This document shows positions 35,360-43,815 of a stretch of DNA of 64,000 bases, piece by piece (position 1 is the first letter of the stretch; every line of letters begins with the position of its first letter). The notes beneath the pieces are model-generated. The model saw only the letters and a list, made by a program, of their open reading frames with translations. It ran no database searches and was not told the origin of the DNA. This DNA is from CBDUXT01 sp965371245 (GTDB lineage Bacteria > Planctomycetota > Phycisphaerae > UBA1845). The DNA is taken from assembly GCA_965371245.1 (NCBI GenBank), contig CBDUXT010000021.1, forward strand, positions 1 through 64,000. Reading direction: 5' to 3'. Position numbers and translations under genes: made by a program.

Positions 35360-37384
35360 TTATTCTCTCTCGAACGGCTTTCGAATCCGAGCCTTGATCC
35401 ACCGATGACTCAGCGTGATGCCGAACTGGTCATGCCGCATGGTCATGCTGGATGGGTACGTTAGTGCCTTTTCGTAGGCCGTCAGCGCGTCGTCCCTTCG
35501 ATTCATCAGGTCCAGCAGATGCCCCTGCCATGCTGCGGTCACAAAGCCGTAAACGCTGTTCGCCTTCGCTTTCTTGTGGCCGCGCTCGAACGCCTCCAGG
35601 GCTTCGACGTGCCGACCGCCTTCGTACAAACTTAGGCCGAGCTTCGCGTACAGCCCCGCGTCCTCAAGCGGCGTCCGCCTCGCCTTGGCGAGCAAGCCGC
35701 CCGCCTCGTCGGCCGAGTCGGTCCAGGCCATCTGCTGGATGCTCTGTCTGAGCGACTTGCTCAGTGCCTCCGGCGGTGGAACGACCATGGCCAGCTCGCC
35801 CTTGGGATCGATGGATACTCGTAAGAGCGGCGTCTTGCTTTGAAAGACGAGGACGTTCGTATCCAGTAGCCGGTCGGTGGACTGTCGCTGCCGCGTTCCG
35901 TCTTCGAACTCGGCCACCACCGGCACCGGCATGCGAAGGGTTCCCGGCGACTCGACGTTCACCGTCGTCCGATACCCCGCTTCATGCGGCTCGCACGCCT
36001 TCGAGGCGATTCGGTACGAGAGGTATCGATTCGACCGCACCCATTGATCGAAGAACCACCCGAGGTCCTGACCGCCTTCCTGCTCGCAGAGTCCTCGGAA
36101 CTCCGCGGCGCCCAGCCGCCGGCCGCCGAACTCTTTGAGGGCGCGACGGTACGCGCGCTCGAACGCCTCATCCCCGACCACGGACGCAAGGGCGCTGACG
36201 ATGCTGAATCCCTTGCCGTGGACGACGACGTTGTTGAAATCGAAGTCCAGGTCGCTGAGTTCCTCTTGCGAGCGTTCCACGGTTGTGTCGGTGCCGTTGC
36301 GAACGCCGCGGATGTACCTGCCCATTAACTCCTCGTGCTGCTTTTGGCCCAGGCCGCGCTGGCGCACGTATTCTCTGTCCGCGAAGATGCCCATCCCGAT
36401 CCAAAGCCAGCCGGGCGAGTCTCTCTCCAACACGTGCTCGCCCCAGTATTGATGCCCGATTTCGTGCGCGGTGATCCATTTCCAGTGAAGCAGGGGACGC
36501 TCGGTCAAACGCTCTTGGCCGTGGACCGTCACGAGGCCGGCGGCCACCGGGTAGCCACCGACGGGACTGTCCATCCCCGGTATCACGGTGAGCGACCGAT
36601 GCGGATAGAACCCCAGCCACGACTGGTAGAAATCGATGGCGTCGAGCGCGGTTGCCAAGATCAGTTGCGCGCATTTTTCGCCGCGCGGCGTGTGAAGGCA
36701 GCGTACCTTGACGCCGCCCGCCTCCCCCTCGAGCACGGAGAGGCCCTTGCCCAGGAACAGTCCGAAGCCGGCCGCGCCGCGCATGCGGAGCCGGCCGGAC
36801 TCGGAGTCCGCGAGTCCGCTGCTTCCGATGACGTAGCCGGGTGGGGCGTCGATCCGGACGTCGAAGTCGGCATGAGTTTCGAAACCCCACCAAAGCGCGG
36901 GATACCAATCGGTCAACACCAGGGTGGCTGGGCTCGGTTCGCCGCGCAACCGGCGGGAGAAGGTCGCGTGTAGCGCCAAGGATTTCCCTACGTCGAGCGC
37001 ATACGGGAGCTCATACACGCGAGGCGCCGATGCCTTTCGTGTGGCATCCTCGACGAGCAGGACCGGTGAGCCGTCCATTGTGATGTCGAGCGTGCGCCCC
37101 GCGGAGGTCGGCCAGTTTACGGCGATCCGATGAATCGGGCGCCGGGACTCATTGGTGAACTTGATCGTTGCGGTCCCCGTCACACGCAGCGTCTTAAGGT
37201 CGATCTTGCAATCGATGATGTACTGCGCGCGCGGGGGCGGCGAGGGCGTCCAATAGATCGCCGACGGCGCTGCGGCCTCGTCCGTGACCCCAGCGGAAAG
37301 CGGGCCTGAAAGAGCTAGCACGCAGGAAGCCGTTGCAAGCAGAATCAGCCCGGCACGAAACGGCATGAATGTTCTGGTTCTCAT
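35360..37384 (-). CDS. secreted M1-like (gluzincin) peptidase homologue with TPR tail
   Basis: 674 residues: a signal peptide (about 1-32), an M1-type beta domain, the zinc motif HEIGH (307-311) and a C-terminal TPR-like region (about 590-655). The third zinc ligand is missing. Where M1 enzymes have WLNEGFA, this protein reads WLWIGMGIFA (326-335), and residues 329-331 are Ile, Gly, Met. The GxMEN substrate motif is also replaced (SPVGGYPVAAG, 273-283). It may be catalytically dead or use another ligand. AAGGAGG precedes the ATG. The gene is convergent with the vWA gene 33 bases away. Confidence 0.85.
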   Translation of the reverse strand: MRTRTFMPFRAGLILLATASCVLALSGPLSAGVTDEAAAPSAIYWTPSPPPRAQYIIDCKIDLKTLRVTGTATIKFTNESRRPIHRIAVNWPTSAGRTLDITMDGSPVLLVEDATRKASAPRVYELPYALDVGKSLALHATFSRRLRGEPSPATLVLTDWYPALWWGFETHADFDVRIDAPPGYVIGSSGLADSESGRLRMRGAAGFGLFLGKGLSVLEGEAGGVKVRCLHTPRGEKCAQLILATALDAIDFYQSWLGFYPHRSLTVIPGMDSPVGGYPVAAGLVTVHGQERLTERPLLHWKWITAHEIGHQYWGEHVLERDSPGWLWIGMGIFADREYVRQRGLGQKQHEELMGRYIRGVRNGTDTTVERSQEELSDLDFDFNNVVVHGKGFSIVSALASVVGDEAFERAYRRALKEFGGRRLGAAEFRGLCEQEGGQDLGWFFDQWVRSNRYLSYRIASKACEPHEAGYRTTVNVESPGTLRMPVPVVAEFEDGTRQRQSTDRLLDTNVLVFQSKTPLLRVSIDPKGELAMVVPPPEALSKSLRQSIQQMAWTDSADEAGGLLAKARRTPLEDAGLYAKLGLSLYEGGRHVEALEAFERGHKKAKANSVYGFVTAAWQGHLLDLMNRRDDALTAYEKALTYPSSMTMRHDQFGITLSHRWIKARIRKPFERE

Positions 37385-37752
37385 TGGGGGCCTCCTTCCC
37401 GTGAGACACGTGCGCCGGCGTGGGTCCAGCGCGGGGTTTGCTGGGGCGGCGGCAACCGTTCCTCAGGGTTTGGTATCAATGAAGTCCTTCCACCGGCTCG
37501 CCGCATCCATGATAACGACTTCCGGTCGAGTCTCCAAACCGGCCTCATTCTGTCGCGAGCCGAGAATCGTCGGGCCGGCCTGGAACGCCACCCGTCGCCG
37601 AGCGCCCCCGCTACGCCGCTGGCGCTGCCGGCGGTTGACAACGCGGTCGGTCGGGATACATTGCGCGGCTTGGCTGAGCGGTCCTACCTGTCCAAATCGA
37701 GCGGTGCGAGCGATCGCCGGCTCGCGTTCGACATCGCGGGCCGCTCGGAGCC
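37385..37752. other. divergent region between the M1-like gene and tRNA-Ile
   Basis: 368 bases with no credible gene. It should contain the promoter of the M1-like gene (- strand) and of tRNA-Ile (+ strand). Confidence 0.5.
37635..37662 (+). promoter_or_regulatory. candidate sigma-70 promoter for tRNA-Ile
   Basis: TTGACA (37635-37640, perfect -35) and TACATT (37657-37662, 4/6 match to -10) are 16 bases apart. The transcript would start near 37669, about 85 bases before the tRNA. Confidence 0.4.
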
Positions 37753-37825
37753 GGGCTCATAGCTCAGTTGGCAGAGCGCGTCGCTGATAACGACGAGGTC
37801 CGTGGTTCAAGTCCACGTGGGCCCA
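37753..37825 (+). tRNA. tRNA-Ile (anticodon GAT)
   Basis: 73 bases forming a complete cloverleaf. The acceptor stem pairs GGGCTCA with TGGGCCC with one G-U pair. The D arm is GCTC/GAGC, the anticodon stem CGTCG/CGACG with loop CTGATAA (GAT at 37786-37788), and the T arm CGTGG-TTCAAGT-CCACG. CCA is not encoded. No rRNA genes flank it, unlike the usual tRNA-Ile location. A broken integrase gene lies 108 bases downstream. Confidence 0.95.
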
Positions 37826-37899
37826 TGAACGTAACCCCCGCCGAACGCTGGACTTAGCGTACCTACCCGTGTCGGGTTGTGCGGCCTGGAAACCCTGGA

Positions 37900-37920
37900 A
37901 AAACGGTAGACTACCGTTTT
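37900..37920. promoter_or_regulatory. 21-bp perfect palindrome before the integrase remnant
   Basis: AAAACGGTAG (37900-37909), a central A, and CTACCGTTTT (37911-37920). It ends immediately before the GGGAGG ribosome-binding site of the integrase remnant. An operator, a recombinase site or a tRNA terminator are all possible. Confidence 0.5.
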
Positions 37921-37933
37921 GGGAGGCCGCATG

Positions 37934-38165
37934 ATGCCCAAGCTCACCAAACGAGTTCCTTCGTACCGGCAAACAAAAAATGACCGGCCAGGCCGTGGTC
38001 ACGTTGAACGGACGTGATCACTACCTGGAGAAGCATGGAACACGCGCGAGCAAGAGTGCTTACGAAGCGTTCGTCGGCAAATGGCTGTCCAGTGGTCGCC
38101 AACTGCCTGAGCGGAGCGGCGGGCGTTCGGAGCTAGCGGCTAGAAGTCGTGCAAGAACAAGAGTT
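37934..38165 (+). pseudogene. 5' fragment of a tyrosine-type integrase, frameshifted
   Basis: ATG 37934 opens MPKLTKRVPSYRQTK, then the frame shifts within the A-run at 37975-37980. The next frame continues MTGQAVVTLNGRDHYLEKHGTRASKSAYEAFVGKWLSSGRQLP. Together these are the N-terminal arm of the planctomycete-type phage integrases (PKLTKR…YR…SGQAVVTLNGRDHYL…). The core and catalytic domains are absent; the sequence runs into an IS remnant at about 38165. Position next to the tRNA-Ile 3' end fits a former integrative element. Confidence 0.75.
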
Positions 38166-38169
38166 ACAA

Positions 38170-38637
38170 ATCAATGGGGTTGGATCGCGTAGCTCCAGTC
38201 GCCGTGAGAGTCAGCTCGTTTGAGTTGGATGTTTTCGAACTCGGTGCGGGAGACCTTTTCGCCTGTCGGATAGAGACGGCGGTCCAGCGCCGTGGCGACT
38301 GCGGATCGCCACGACTGCTTGGTTCCACCAACGCGTTCCGCGCAGCCACAAGCTTCGGTTGCTTCCGGGTGATCGGCTTACGACCCGCCCCGGCTCGGCG
38401 GACCCGATCCGGTGGAAGGGGCAAGCCCGGATCCGCCGCCTCCGCCTCCAGTTCCCGAAGGCCGAACTGGATGGTCTAACGCGTCAGCCCGGTCGCGTGC
38501 GACACCGCGGTCACGCCGCCCCACCCCAGCAAAAGGGCCTCGGTCGCAACCCACCGGCGCCGCGCCCGCTCATTCATGACCGGCAACAGACGCTCGTACT
38601 TCTCTCGAATCCATTCGACCCCCCGGGCATCCTGCAT
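38170..38637 (-). pseudogene. ISAzo13-family transposase remnant with stop and internal deletion
   Basis: Reading the - strand from ATG 38637 gives an ISAzo13-type N-terminus: WIREKYERLLPVMNERARRRW, then GWGGVTAVSHATGLTR. An in-frame TAG follows, and reading past it gives TIQFGLRELEAE, PPDRVRRAGAGRKPIT, and VEPSSRGDPQSPRRWT. The sequence then jumps, in another frame, to a C-terminal block PTGEKVSRTEFENIQL…HGDWSYAIQPH ending at TGA 38170. The central DDE region is missing. It is dead by three lesions and interrupts the integrase remnant. Confidence 0.75.
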
Positions 38638-38962
38638 TTACCGATCAACGGCAGATACCGACGGAGATGTATGAGTTGTTTATTCGTGGCTCTTAGACGG
38701 CGTCATTTCAACGGAGCGTCAAACTGCGGGCATCGACACCGGTTTCGGCGCGGGCAAGTGCGACCGGTATCCCATAATGCCGGCGGTTCGAGCGGCCCGA
38801 GGGTGCTCTTATCATACCTAGATCATAGTTAAACCCGAACTGTTTTGGAACCGATGGGTGCAATCGTATTCGCCGACTGGGTGAAAGAGACCAGCTACGT
38901 TTGTAGGTTCAAGGTGGTTTTCTTGTCGAAATGGGGTTACACGGAAAAGCGGAGACTTGGGT
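38638..38962. other. upstream region of the helical lipoprotein gene
   Basis: 325 bases, visibly less GC-rich than the surroundings, with no credible gene. It presumably contains the promoter of the lipoprotein gene; no confident -35/-10 pair could be chosen. The IS remnant's left boundary is not definable. Confidence 0.5.
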
Positions 38963-41737
38963 ATGTCATGTTTATCGGATCATGTGGGCGTTCGGGCGAT
39001 GCGTCGCCCCGGCATCGCTGCCGGCGCGTTGGGTATGGCTCTTGTCGGATCGGTCGGTGGCTGTGCTTCAGGCCCGATCAAGAAGTTGTTTTCCAGCAGG
39101 CAGCACCAGTCCAATCAAGCGGAGGTGGAATCGGTTCCGGAGTACGATTACGGATACTCCGGTCTGACCGACGGACAGTATGAGATGACGCAGACGGTTG
39201 ACGGAGAAGCGATCCGTGTTTCCGTCGCGGATCACAGCAGCATGCAGGGCCAAACGGACAGCATGGATTCCTATTTCTTGCAGAAAGCGGAAGCCAACAA
39301 TCTTCCTGTCCCGGCTCGTAGCGAAGCCCAGATCGGTATGACCGAGGTGCAGGCCCAGCTCGCCAGCGCCAGGGGCGCCGAGCTCGATCGCGATGCGACG
39401 GCGCAAGCGCGGCGGGCTCAGCTTGCCTCGCAACGCGCCGAAGCCAAGGCTGCGCAGGACACTTCCATGGCGGTGATTGAGGAACTCAAGGGGCATCAGC
39501 GAGCCAGGAAGGCTGAGCTTGTGGCGCAGCTCGGGGCTCGCGAGCGTCAAATGAACACCACGATCGAGAAGAATGCGATGTTTGCGCGCGCGCTGGCCAA
39601 GGAAAAGAGGACGGTTCAGCAGGATGTCATCAGCGTGGCTGAGCAACAATTCGCCGAATCCAAGGCGCAGATCGAGCAGCTCCGCGTAGTCAGCCAGGCC
39701 ACGGAGATGGAAAGCCACGCCGTGATTGATCAGCTTCACGAGAATCTTGAGGCGACGCGTAAACGTGCCGGTGCGACCGTCGCACAGCTACGCCAGGAAG
39801 CGCGATCGGCCTCCGAAAAAACGAACGCCAAGATCGCGGACCTGACAACGCAGTTGGCGACAGTGCCGAGGCAATATCAGGCTCAGGCCAGCCAACTCAA
39901 AGCCCTGGCCGCGTCGATCGAGGATGGGACTCGGGCCAAGGCGATGGAACTCGAGGCCCGTGCCACGACATTCGAGAAGGAAGTGGCCATTCACAGGTAC
40001 AACCTCATGTTGACCACGGCCAAGGCGCAGCGCCAGCAGGCTCAAGCGAGTGGCGACCGAAAGAGCACGGAGGCGTCAATGACATTCGAGCGGAGTACGG
40101 CACAAGTGGCGCGCCTCCGCGGCGATGCCCGCAAGGTGCTGCAAGATGCACAATCCGACGGATCGAGGCAGACGGGCGAACTGAATGGGTGGTTCAAAAG
40201 ACAGCGGGCCGAGATCGACAAACTACGCTTCTCGGCGGATCGCGCGGAGAACGTCGCACGCGCCCAATTCGTCAAAGCACTGGCCAGGCACCGGGCAAAC
40301 GCGGTCCGCGAAACCGCGAAACATCAGAATGTCCTGTCAGAAGAGCAGATGAAAACCACAATCGCCAAGGCGAAAGCCCAAGCCGCGAAAGTCCACGGCG
40401 CGCTTCTCAATGAGCTGGCGAAGCAGACGCGGGCTGGTAAGGTGGGACTGCCCGGTAAGACGACGGCCGTCAACGAGTCGTTGGACGTCGATGTACCCAT
40501 TTCTCCGAAGGTTGCGGCCGTGGCGAAGCGCGTTAATCCCCGGGACCTCGCCGAGTTTCGCTCCGCCTTGGCCAAGGTGCTGCACAACCGCACCACTGCG
40601 GAGACGCAGCTTGCCGCGTTGGAGGCGAGCTTCAACGAACAGAAGGTCAACATCGAAGCGGTTCGCGATCAGAAGATAGCCGTTGGCAACGAGCAGCTCG
40701 CAACAGCCGATGCCATTCATCTTCAGGCCGTCGCGACGCTAGCTGAGCAGAATGCCAAGAACACCGCAAGCTTGGCCAATGGCCGATCTGCGCATGACCT
40801 GGCTCTGGTCGAGGCGGAGGCTCTGCGGAAGGATGCGCTCGCGCAGGTAGAGGAGTTCCGCGCGGTCGCGAAGGCGAATCTCAGCGAAGGCGCAGCCAAG
40901 TCTGAGGCGCTTCGCAAGGAAGCACAGATGACGATGGAGAATGGACACAACGAAGTCGATGCGCTCCAGGTGGCGCTGCGAGGCGCCGAAGAGCAGGGAG
41001 AAGCAACGATCTCGCGACTGCTCGCCCAAGCGCATAGCATAGAGCAAAGCGAGGCCGCCCTGGCCGAGCAGATCGAGTCACAGATTGCCACGGCCAGTTC
41101 AGAATTGGTCGCGGAGCTTGCCCAGCTCAGGCGCGCCATCGAAAGCGGCATCACCGTGGCCGAGGCCAACTATGTGGAAATGCTGGCCGAGGCTGAGTCT
41201 CTCGGTCTGCAGAGCGAAATGGAAATCAAGCGTATGTTCGCACGCAACGAGCTTGAGCGGGCACTGGCACAGGCCAAGATTGATCGGCTTCACGACATAC
41301 ATTTCACCGATTCAATCCGAGGCGAGGCGCTCGTCGATCGGCAGATGGCCGAGACCCTTGCGAACAGCGCCTATGCGGATGCGGTTAATGACGCCCAGTC
41401 CGTGCTGATCGGCACCGAGTCCGACAGGGCCAGTGCCTCGATCGTGGCGCTGCGCGGCGCGGCGGCAGCGCGTGCCAAGTTCTTCAAGACGCGATTCAAT
41501 TCGCGAATTGTGGAAGCCAACTCACAGCGTATCAAAGACAAGGCCGCCGTGCTCGTTAAGAGCATGCATGAACAGGGTAACGCCAAGTCGATCCTGGCCG
41601 AGGCCGAGGCGGCGCGCAGCGAGACCCAAAAACGCCTGGCCCGTCTCGTTAAGCATCAAGAGGCGCTCCAGCGGGCCGCGGTCAAGGATTGGGATTCCCG
41701 GCTGCACAAGAATCCCCGCGCGGGCTTCCAGTACTAG
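38963..41737 (+). CDS. 924-residue alpha-helical (coiled-coil) lipoprotein
   Basis: The start is ATG 38963, 8 bases after GGAG (38951-38954); a TTG two codons upstream is possible. Residues 12-34 form a lipoprotein signal ending SVGGC with lipidated Cys34. A short linker with Tyr/Asp (about 60-75) follows. Residues from about 115 to the end are almost pure Ala/Glu/Gln/Lys/Arg helix, with no other membrane segment and very few Pro, Gly, Cys or Trp. No domain is recognised. It may be a long envelope-tethered rod or spacer. It stands alone, ending in a structured trailer and a strong terminator. Confidence 0.8.
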   Translation: MSCLSDHVGVRAMRRPGIAAGALGMALVGSVGGCASGPIKKLFSSRQHQSNQAEVESVPEYDYGYSGLTDGQYEMTQTVDGEAIRVSVADHSSMQGQTDSMDSYFLQKAEANNLPVPARSEAQIGMTEVQAQLASARGAELDRDATAQARRAQLASQRAEAKAAQDTSMAVIEELKGHQRARKAELVAQLGARERQMNTTIEKNAMFARALAKEKRTVQQDVISVAEQQFAESKAQIEQLRVVSQATEMESHAVIDQLHENLEATRKRAGATVAQLRQEARSASEKTNAKIADLTTQLATVPRQYQAQASQLKALAASIEDGTRAKAMELEARATTFEKEVAIHRYNLMLTTAKAQRQQAQASGDRKSTEASMTFERSTAQVARLRGDARKVLQDAQSDGSRQTGELNGWFKRQRAEIDKLRFSADRAENVARAQFVKALARHRANAVRETAKHQNVLSEEQMKTTIAKAKAQAAKVHGALLNELAKQTRAGKVGLPGKTTAVNESLDVDVPISPKVAAVAKRVNPRDLAEFRSALAKVLHNRTTAETQLAALEASFNEQKVNIEAVRDQKIAVGNEQLATADAIHLQAVATLAEQNAKNTASLANGRSAHDLALVEAEALRKDALAQVEEFRAVAKANLSEGAAKSEALRKEAQMTMENGHNEVDALQVALRGAEEQGEATISRLLAQAHSIEQSEAALAEQIESQIATASSELVAELAQLRRAIESGITVAEANYVEMLAEAESLGLQSEMEIKRMFARNELERALAQAKIDRLHDIHFTDSIRGEALVDRQMAETLANSAYADAVNDAQSVLIGTESDRASASIVALRGAAAARAKFFKTRFNSRIVEANSQRIKDKAAVLVKSMHEQGNAKSILAEAEAARSETQKRLARLVKHQEALQRAAVKDWDSRLHKNPRAGFQY

Positions 41738-41918
41738 AGCCTCTCTCCACGATCGACAAGAGTCGGTCCTAGCGGTGGAGCAGAAGTGAGAAGACGTAGC
41801 TGATCAGCGGCGATGTGGTGGTAATGGACCACCTCTCGTCACACGAAACGCTCGGCGTGAACATGGCCGAGCACATTAACGGGAAACGCGTTAGGACCGT
41901 TTACTTCCGTGCAACCTG
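41738..41918 (+). other. structured 3' region, possible small RNA
   Basis: Between the lipoprotein stop and the terminator lie a GCTGATCAGC palindrome (41799-41808), hairpin GGTGGT/ACCACC (41817-41833) and hairpin GCTCGGC/GCCGAGC (41850-41872). This resembles either a long structured 3' UTR or an intergenic sRNA ending at the terminator. No known RNA family was recognised. Confidence 0.35.
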
Positions 41919-41954
41919 CGGCCCACCCCGGTACGGGGTGGGCCGTTTTTGTTT
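41919..41954 (+). terminator. strong Rho-independent terminator
   Basis: CGGCCCACCCCG (41919-41930) pairs perfectly with CGGGGTGGGCCG (41934-41945) around a GTA loop, followed by TTTTTGTTT. This is the clearest intrinsic terminator in the window. Confidence 0.93.
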
Positions 41955-42150
41955 CTAAAGACGTGGGTCTGGCGGGTTGGAGCCTGCGAGGGCGAGGTTC
42001 TTGCGTATTCCCGCGCAAGTTACACGGCGTGCGATCTCAACATCCACGCGGCGAAGTGACGTTTCCCTGCTTCGGCACGCCACACAAGCGCTGGACCCGC
42101 CGGCAACGGGAGACGCGCTGCGCCCGACGCAACGTGCCTGGATCGCCGCG

Positions 42151-42942
42151 CTACGGATTCTCGCCCTGTGCCTGTTCGTCGATGATCTGTAGGGCGCACG
42201 CGACGCAAACTTCAAGCTCATCCTGGCTGGTGAGGGTTCGTCTGCAAGTCTCTTTTGCCGCCCTGGCGACCTCTTCTTTGGGGAAGTGCACCAGCAAGCT
42301 GGCGTAGTCCCACGCGAGCTTGTGAATGAAGTCCTCGCCTTTGTTCCAGCGCCGACAGCTTTCAAGCGGCCCGTCGTACTTGATCTCAAGTAGCGGTCTT
42401 CCGGGCCGTCGGTCCGTACGGTTGACCGCGTGAAAGTCGGCGCTGAAGCGATCGGCCAACTTCCGTACCTCGGCCCGAATGGGCTCGGCGAGCGGTTTAT
42501 CCAGGTATCCCGTAGTGCTGACCGACCATGTGCTCGCCCGAAACACCCGGTCCGACTTTCGCTCCAGGTAGACGTTTTGGATCAGTGCCAGGCGGAGGTC
42601 GAACACTCGGACGTAGCCGGGCGATTCAACGATACTGACAGTCAGGCTGAGGTGCGACTGTCCCGGCTGCGCTTCACCCGCCTCGCGCGTAAAAACCGGG
42701 ATGGATGCGGAGCGCAAACGCGACGCAACCTCCGCGCGCAGAAGATCAGCCGACAAAGCCAGATGCTTCGCGGCCGGTTCCAACCCGCTCACTCGAAGGT
42801 GTACGCCGACCAGACCCTTCAGGCTGTTGAGGCGCGAGTCGTTGATGATTTCCTCTTCAGGCGGTTCAGCGCAAAGCGGTCTGGGCGTTCCGCCCAAGAG
42901 AACCAATGCACAGCCGACGATGAGTAGCCGAGTCGCTCGCAT
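42151..42942 (-). CDS. exported protein of unknown function
   Basis: 263 residues from ATG 42942, preceded by AAGGGAGG with 8-base spacing. The signal peptide is about 1-25 (…PRPLCA, cleaving before EPPEEE); an early IVGC at residues 8-11 could instead be a short lipobox. The mature part has an alternating strand pattern (LVGVHLRVSGLEP, HLSLTVSIVESPGYVRVFDLRLALIQNVYLER) followed by a helical C-terminus with four cysteines. I do not recognise a family. It faces the lipoprotein gene across the terminator and lies within the decayed island. Confidence 0.75.
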   Translation of the reverse strand: MRATRLLIVGCALVLLGGTPRPLCAEPPEEEIINDSRLNSLKGLVGVHLRVSGLEPAAKHLALSADLLRAEVASRLRSASIPVFTREAGEAQPGQSHLSLTVSIVESPGYVRVFDLRLALIQNVYLERKSDRVFRASTWSVSTTGYLDKPLAEPIRAEVRKLADRFSADFHAVNRTDRRPGRPLLEIKYDGPLESCRRWNKGEDFIHKLAWDYASLLVHFPKEEVARAAKETCRRTLTSQDELEVCVACALQIIDEQAQGENP

Positions 42943-43249
42943 TATGTATACCTCCCTTCGTGTCGTACCAGGGTAGCCGGTTAGAGTCGATCCGGCAAGC
43001 ACGCCAGGGCCATGCCCTGGATCTCGGCCGAGCCGCCGGCCTGTGCGTTGCCCGCGGAGAGGGACGCCTCGCTCTTTCCGTCCTCCGTGCTGAACAGCCC
43101 GCCTCCGTCCTTGCCCTCGTGGGCGGCTTCTAGTGGTCCGACACATGTGATTTGATGGGTGGTCTGGGTAAGCGGCAGCTTGCCCGTGCATGCGATCGGA
43201 AGAGCACGGGCAAACGAGTTTGCCCATGCCACCCCGCGGCATCCATCGA
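42943..43249. other. non-coding region upstream of the exported-protein gene
   Basis: Just over 300 bases without a convincing gene. A - strand frame ending at 42981 reads …FSTEDGKSEASLSAGNAQAGGSAEIQG… and could be the tail of a lost gene, but nothing supports it. It includes the palindromic element at 43157-43234. Confidence 0.4.
43157..43234. repeat. second GTGGCATG-type palindromic element
   Basis: Outer arms GGGTGG (43157-43162) / CCACCC (43229-43234) enclose a perfect 10-bp stem TTGCCCGTGC (43180-43189) / GCACGGGCAA (43204-43213). Size and outer sequence match the element at 32696-32774. Confidence 0.5.
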
Positions 43250-43603
43250 ATGAGTCGTATCGCGGCACTAGCTTCCTGTACCGGCGTGGGGCGGATGTTG
43301 GGCTGGGCGTACTTCTGCGGGGAGATCAGCTTGCAAAGCTCGATCAGGTGGGCGACCGGGTTCAGGTCGGACGGCGCCCGAGACGGATGGTCGGAGTGTC
43401 TTCGTCAGACCGGTGCGATCTTCGACGTCCACGGCGACATCCCGCTCGTCCAATGGCACCACTACGAGACTACGAAGACCAAGGCAGACATCAGTCGATA
43501 CGGTGACCCCGACGGCCTGGCCGAACGAGTCTTGGATCAAAGCGGGCAGCAGGCAGTTGCGATCGACGTTGATCGAAGCGGCCCACCGGTTGTTTCGGCT
43601 TGA
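43250..43603 (+). pseudogene. fragment resembling a RecB-type/RNase H-like nuclease
   Basis: A frame ending at 43603 contains RMLGWAYFCGEISLQ, GAIFDVHGDIPLVQWHHYETTKTK and RYGDPDGLAERVLDQ. These recall the RNase H-like domain of TM0106-type RecB-family proteins (…IPFVHWHHYEKTKL…RYGDxDGIAxRV…). Only about 80 residues are similar; nothing upstream or downstream continues the domain, and an IS110-like fragment takes over in another frame near 43545. Probably a relic. Confidence 0.45.
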
Positions 43604-43730
43604 TCGATACTGCGTCGAGTTCGCCGGCGACTTGTTGGATCGCGGCAAACCCAAGTGCGTGGTTGTAACGGCGGTGGGCAATCGCTGGGTTCGCTGGTTG
43701 TTCCACCCAATGCAACCAGCCCTACCTGGC
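43545..43730 (+). pseudogene. C-terminal fragment of an IS110-like transposase
   Basis: The frame covering this stretch reads QLRSTLIEAAHRLFRLDRYCVEFAGDLLDRGKPKCVVVTAVGNRWVRWLFH, matching the IS110/IS116 C-terminal pattern (LRxALVEAAxRxxR…LxxRGKPxKVAxVAVxRK). The N-terminal DEDD domain is missing. It lies between the nuclease fragment and tRNA-Lys. Confidence 0.5.
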
Positions 43731-43815
43731 CAGGTAGGCGCGTGTGCCACAATGGCAGTAGGGCGGTTCGATGACCGATTCTGCCCAGGATCTGGCTGAA
43801 AATCACGAAGTGAAT

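Noticed and set aside
37970..37985. A-run in the integrase as a programmed frameshift site
   Set aside because: The gene is truncated by an IS remnant about 180 bases later, so it cannot make a functional product; decay is simpler.
42943..43242. Upstream extension of the exported-protein gene on the - strand
   Set aside because: The internal ATG at 42942 has a strong ribosome-binding site and begins a signal peptide; the extension is low-quality sequence running through a palindromic repeat.
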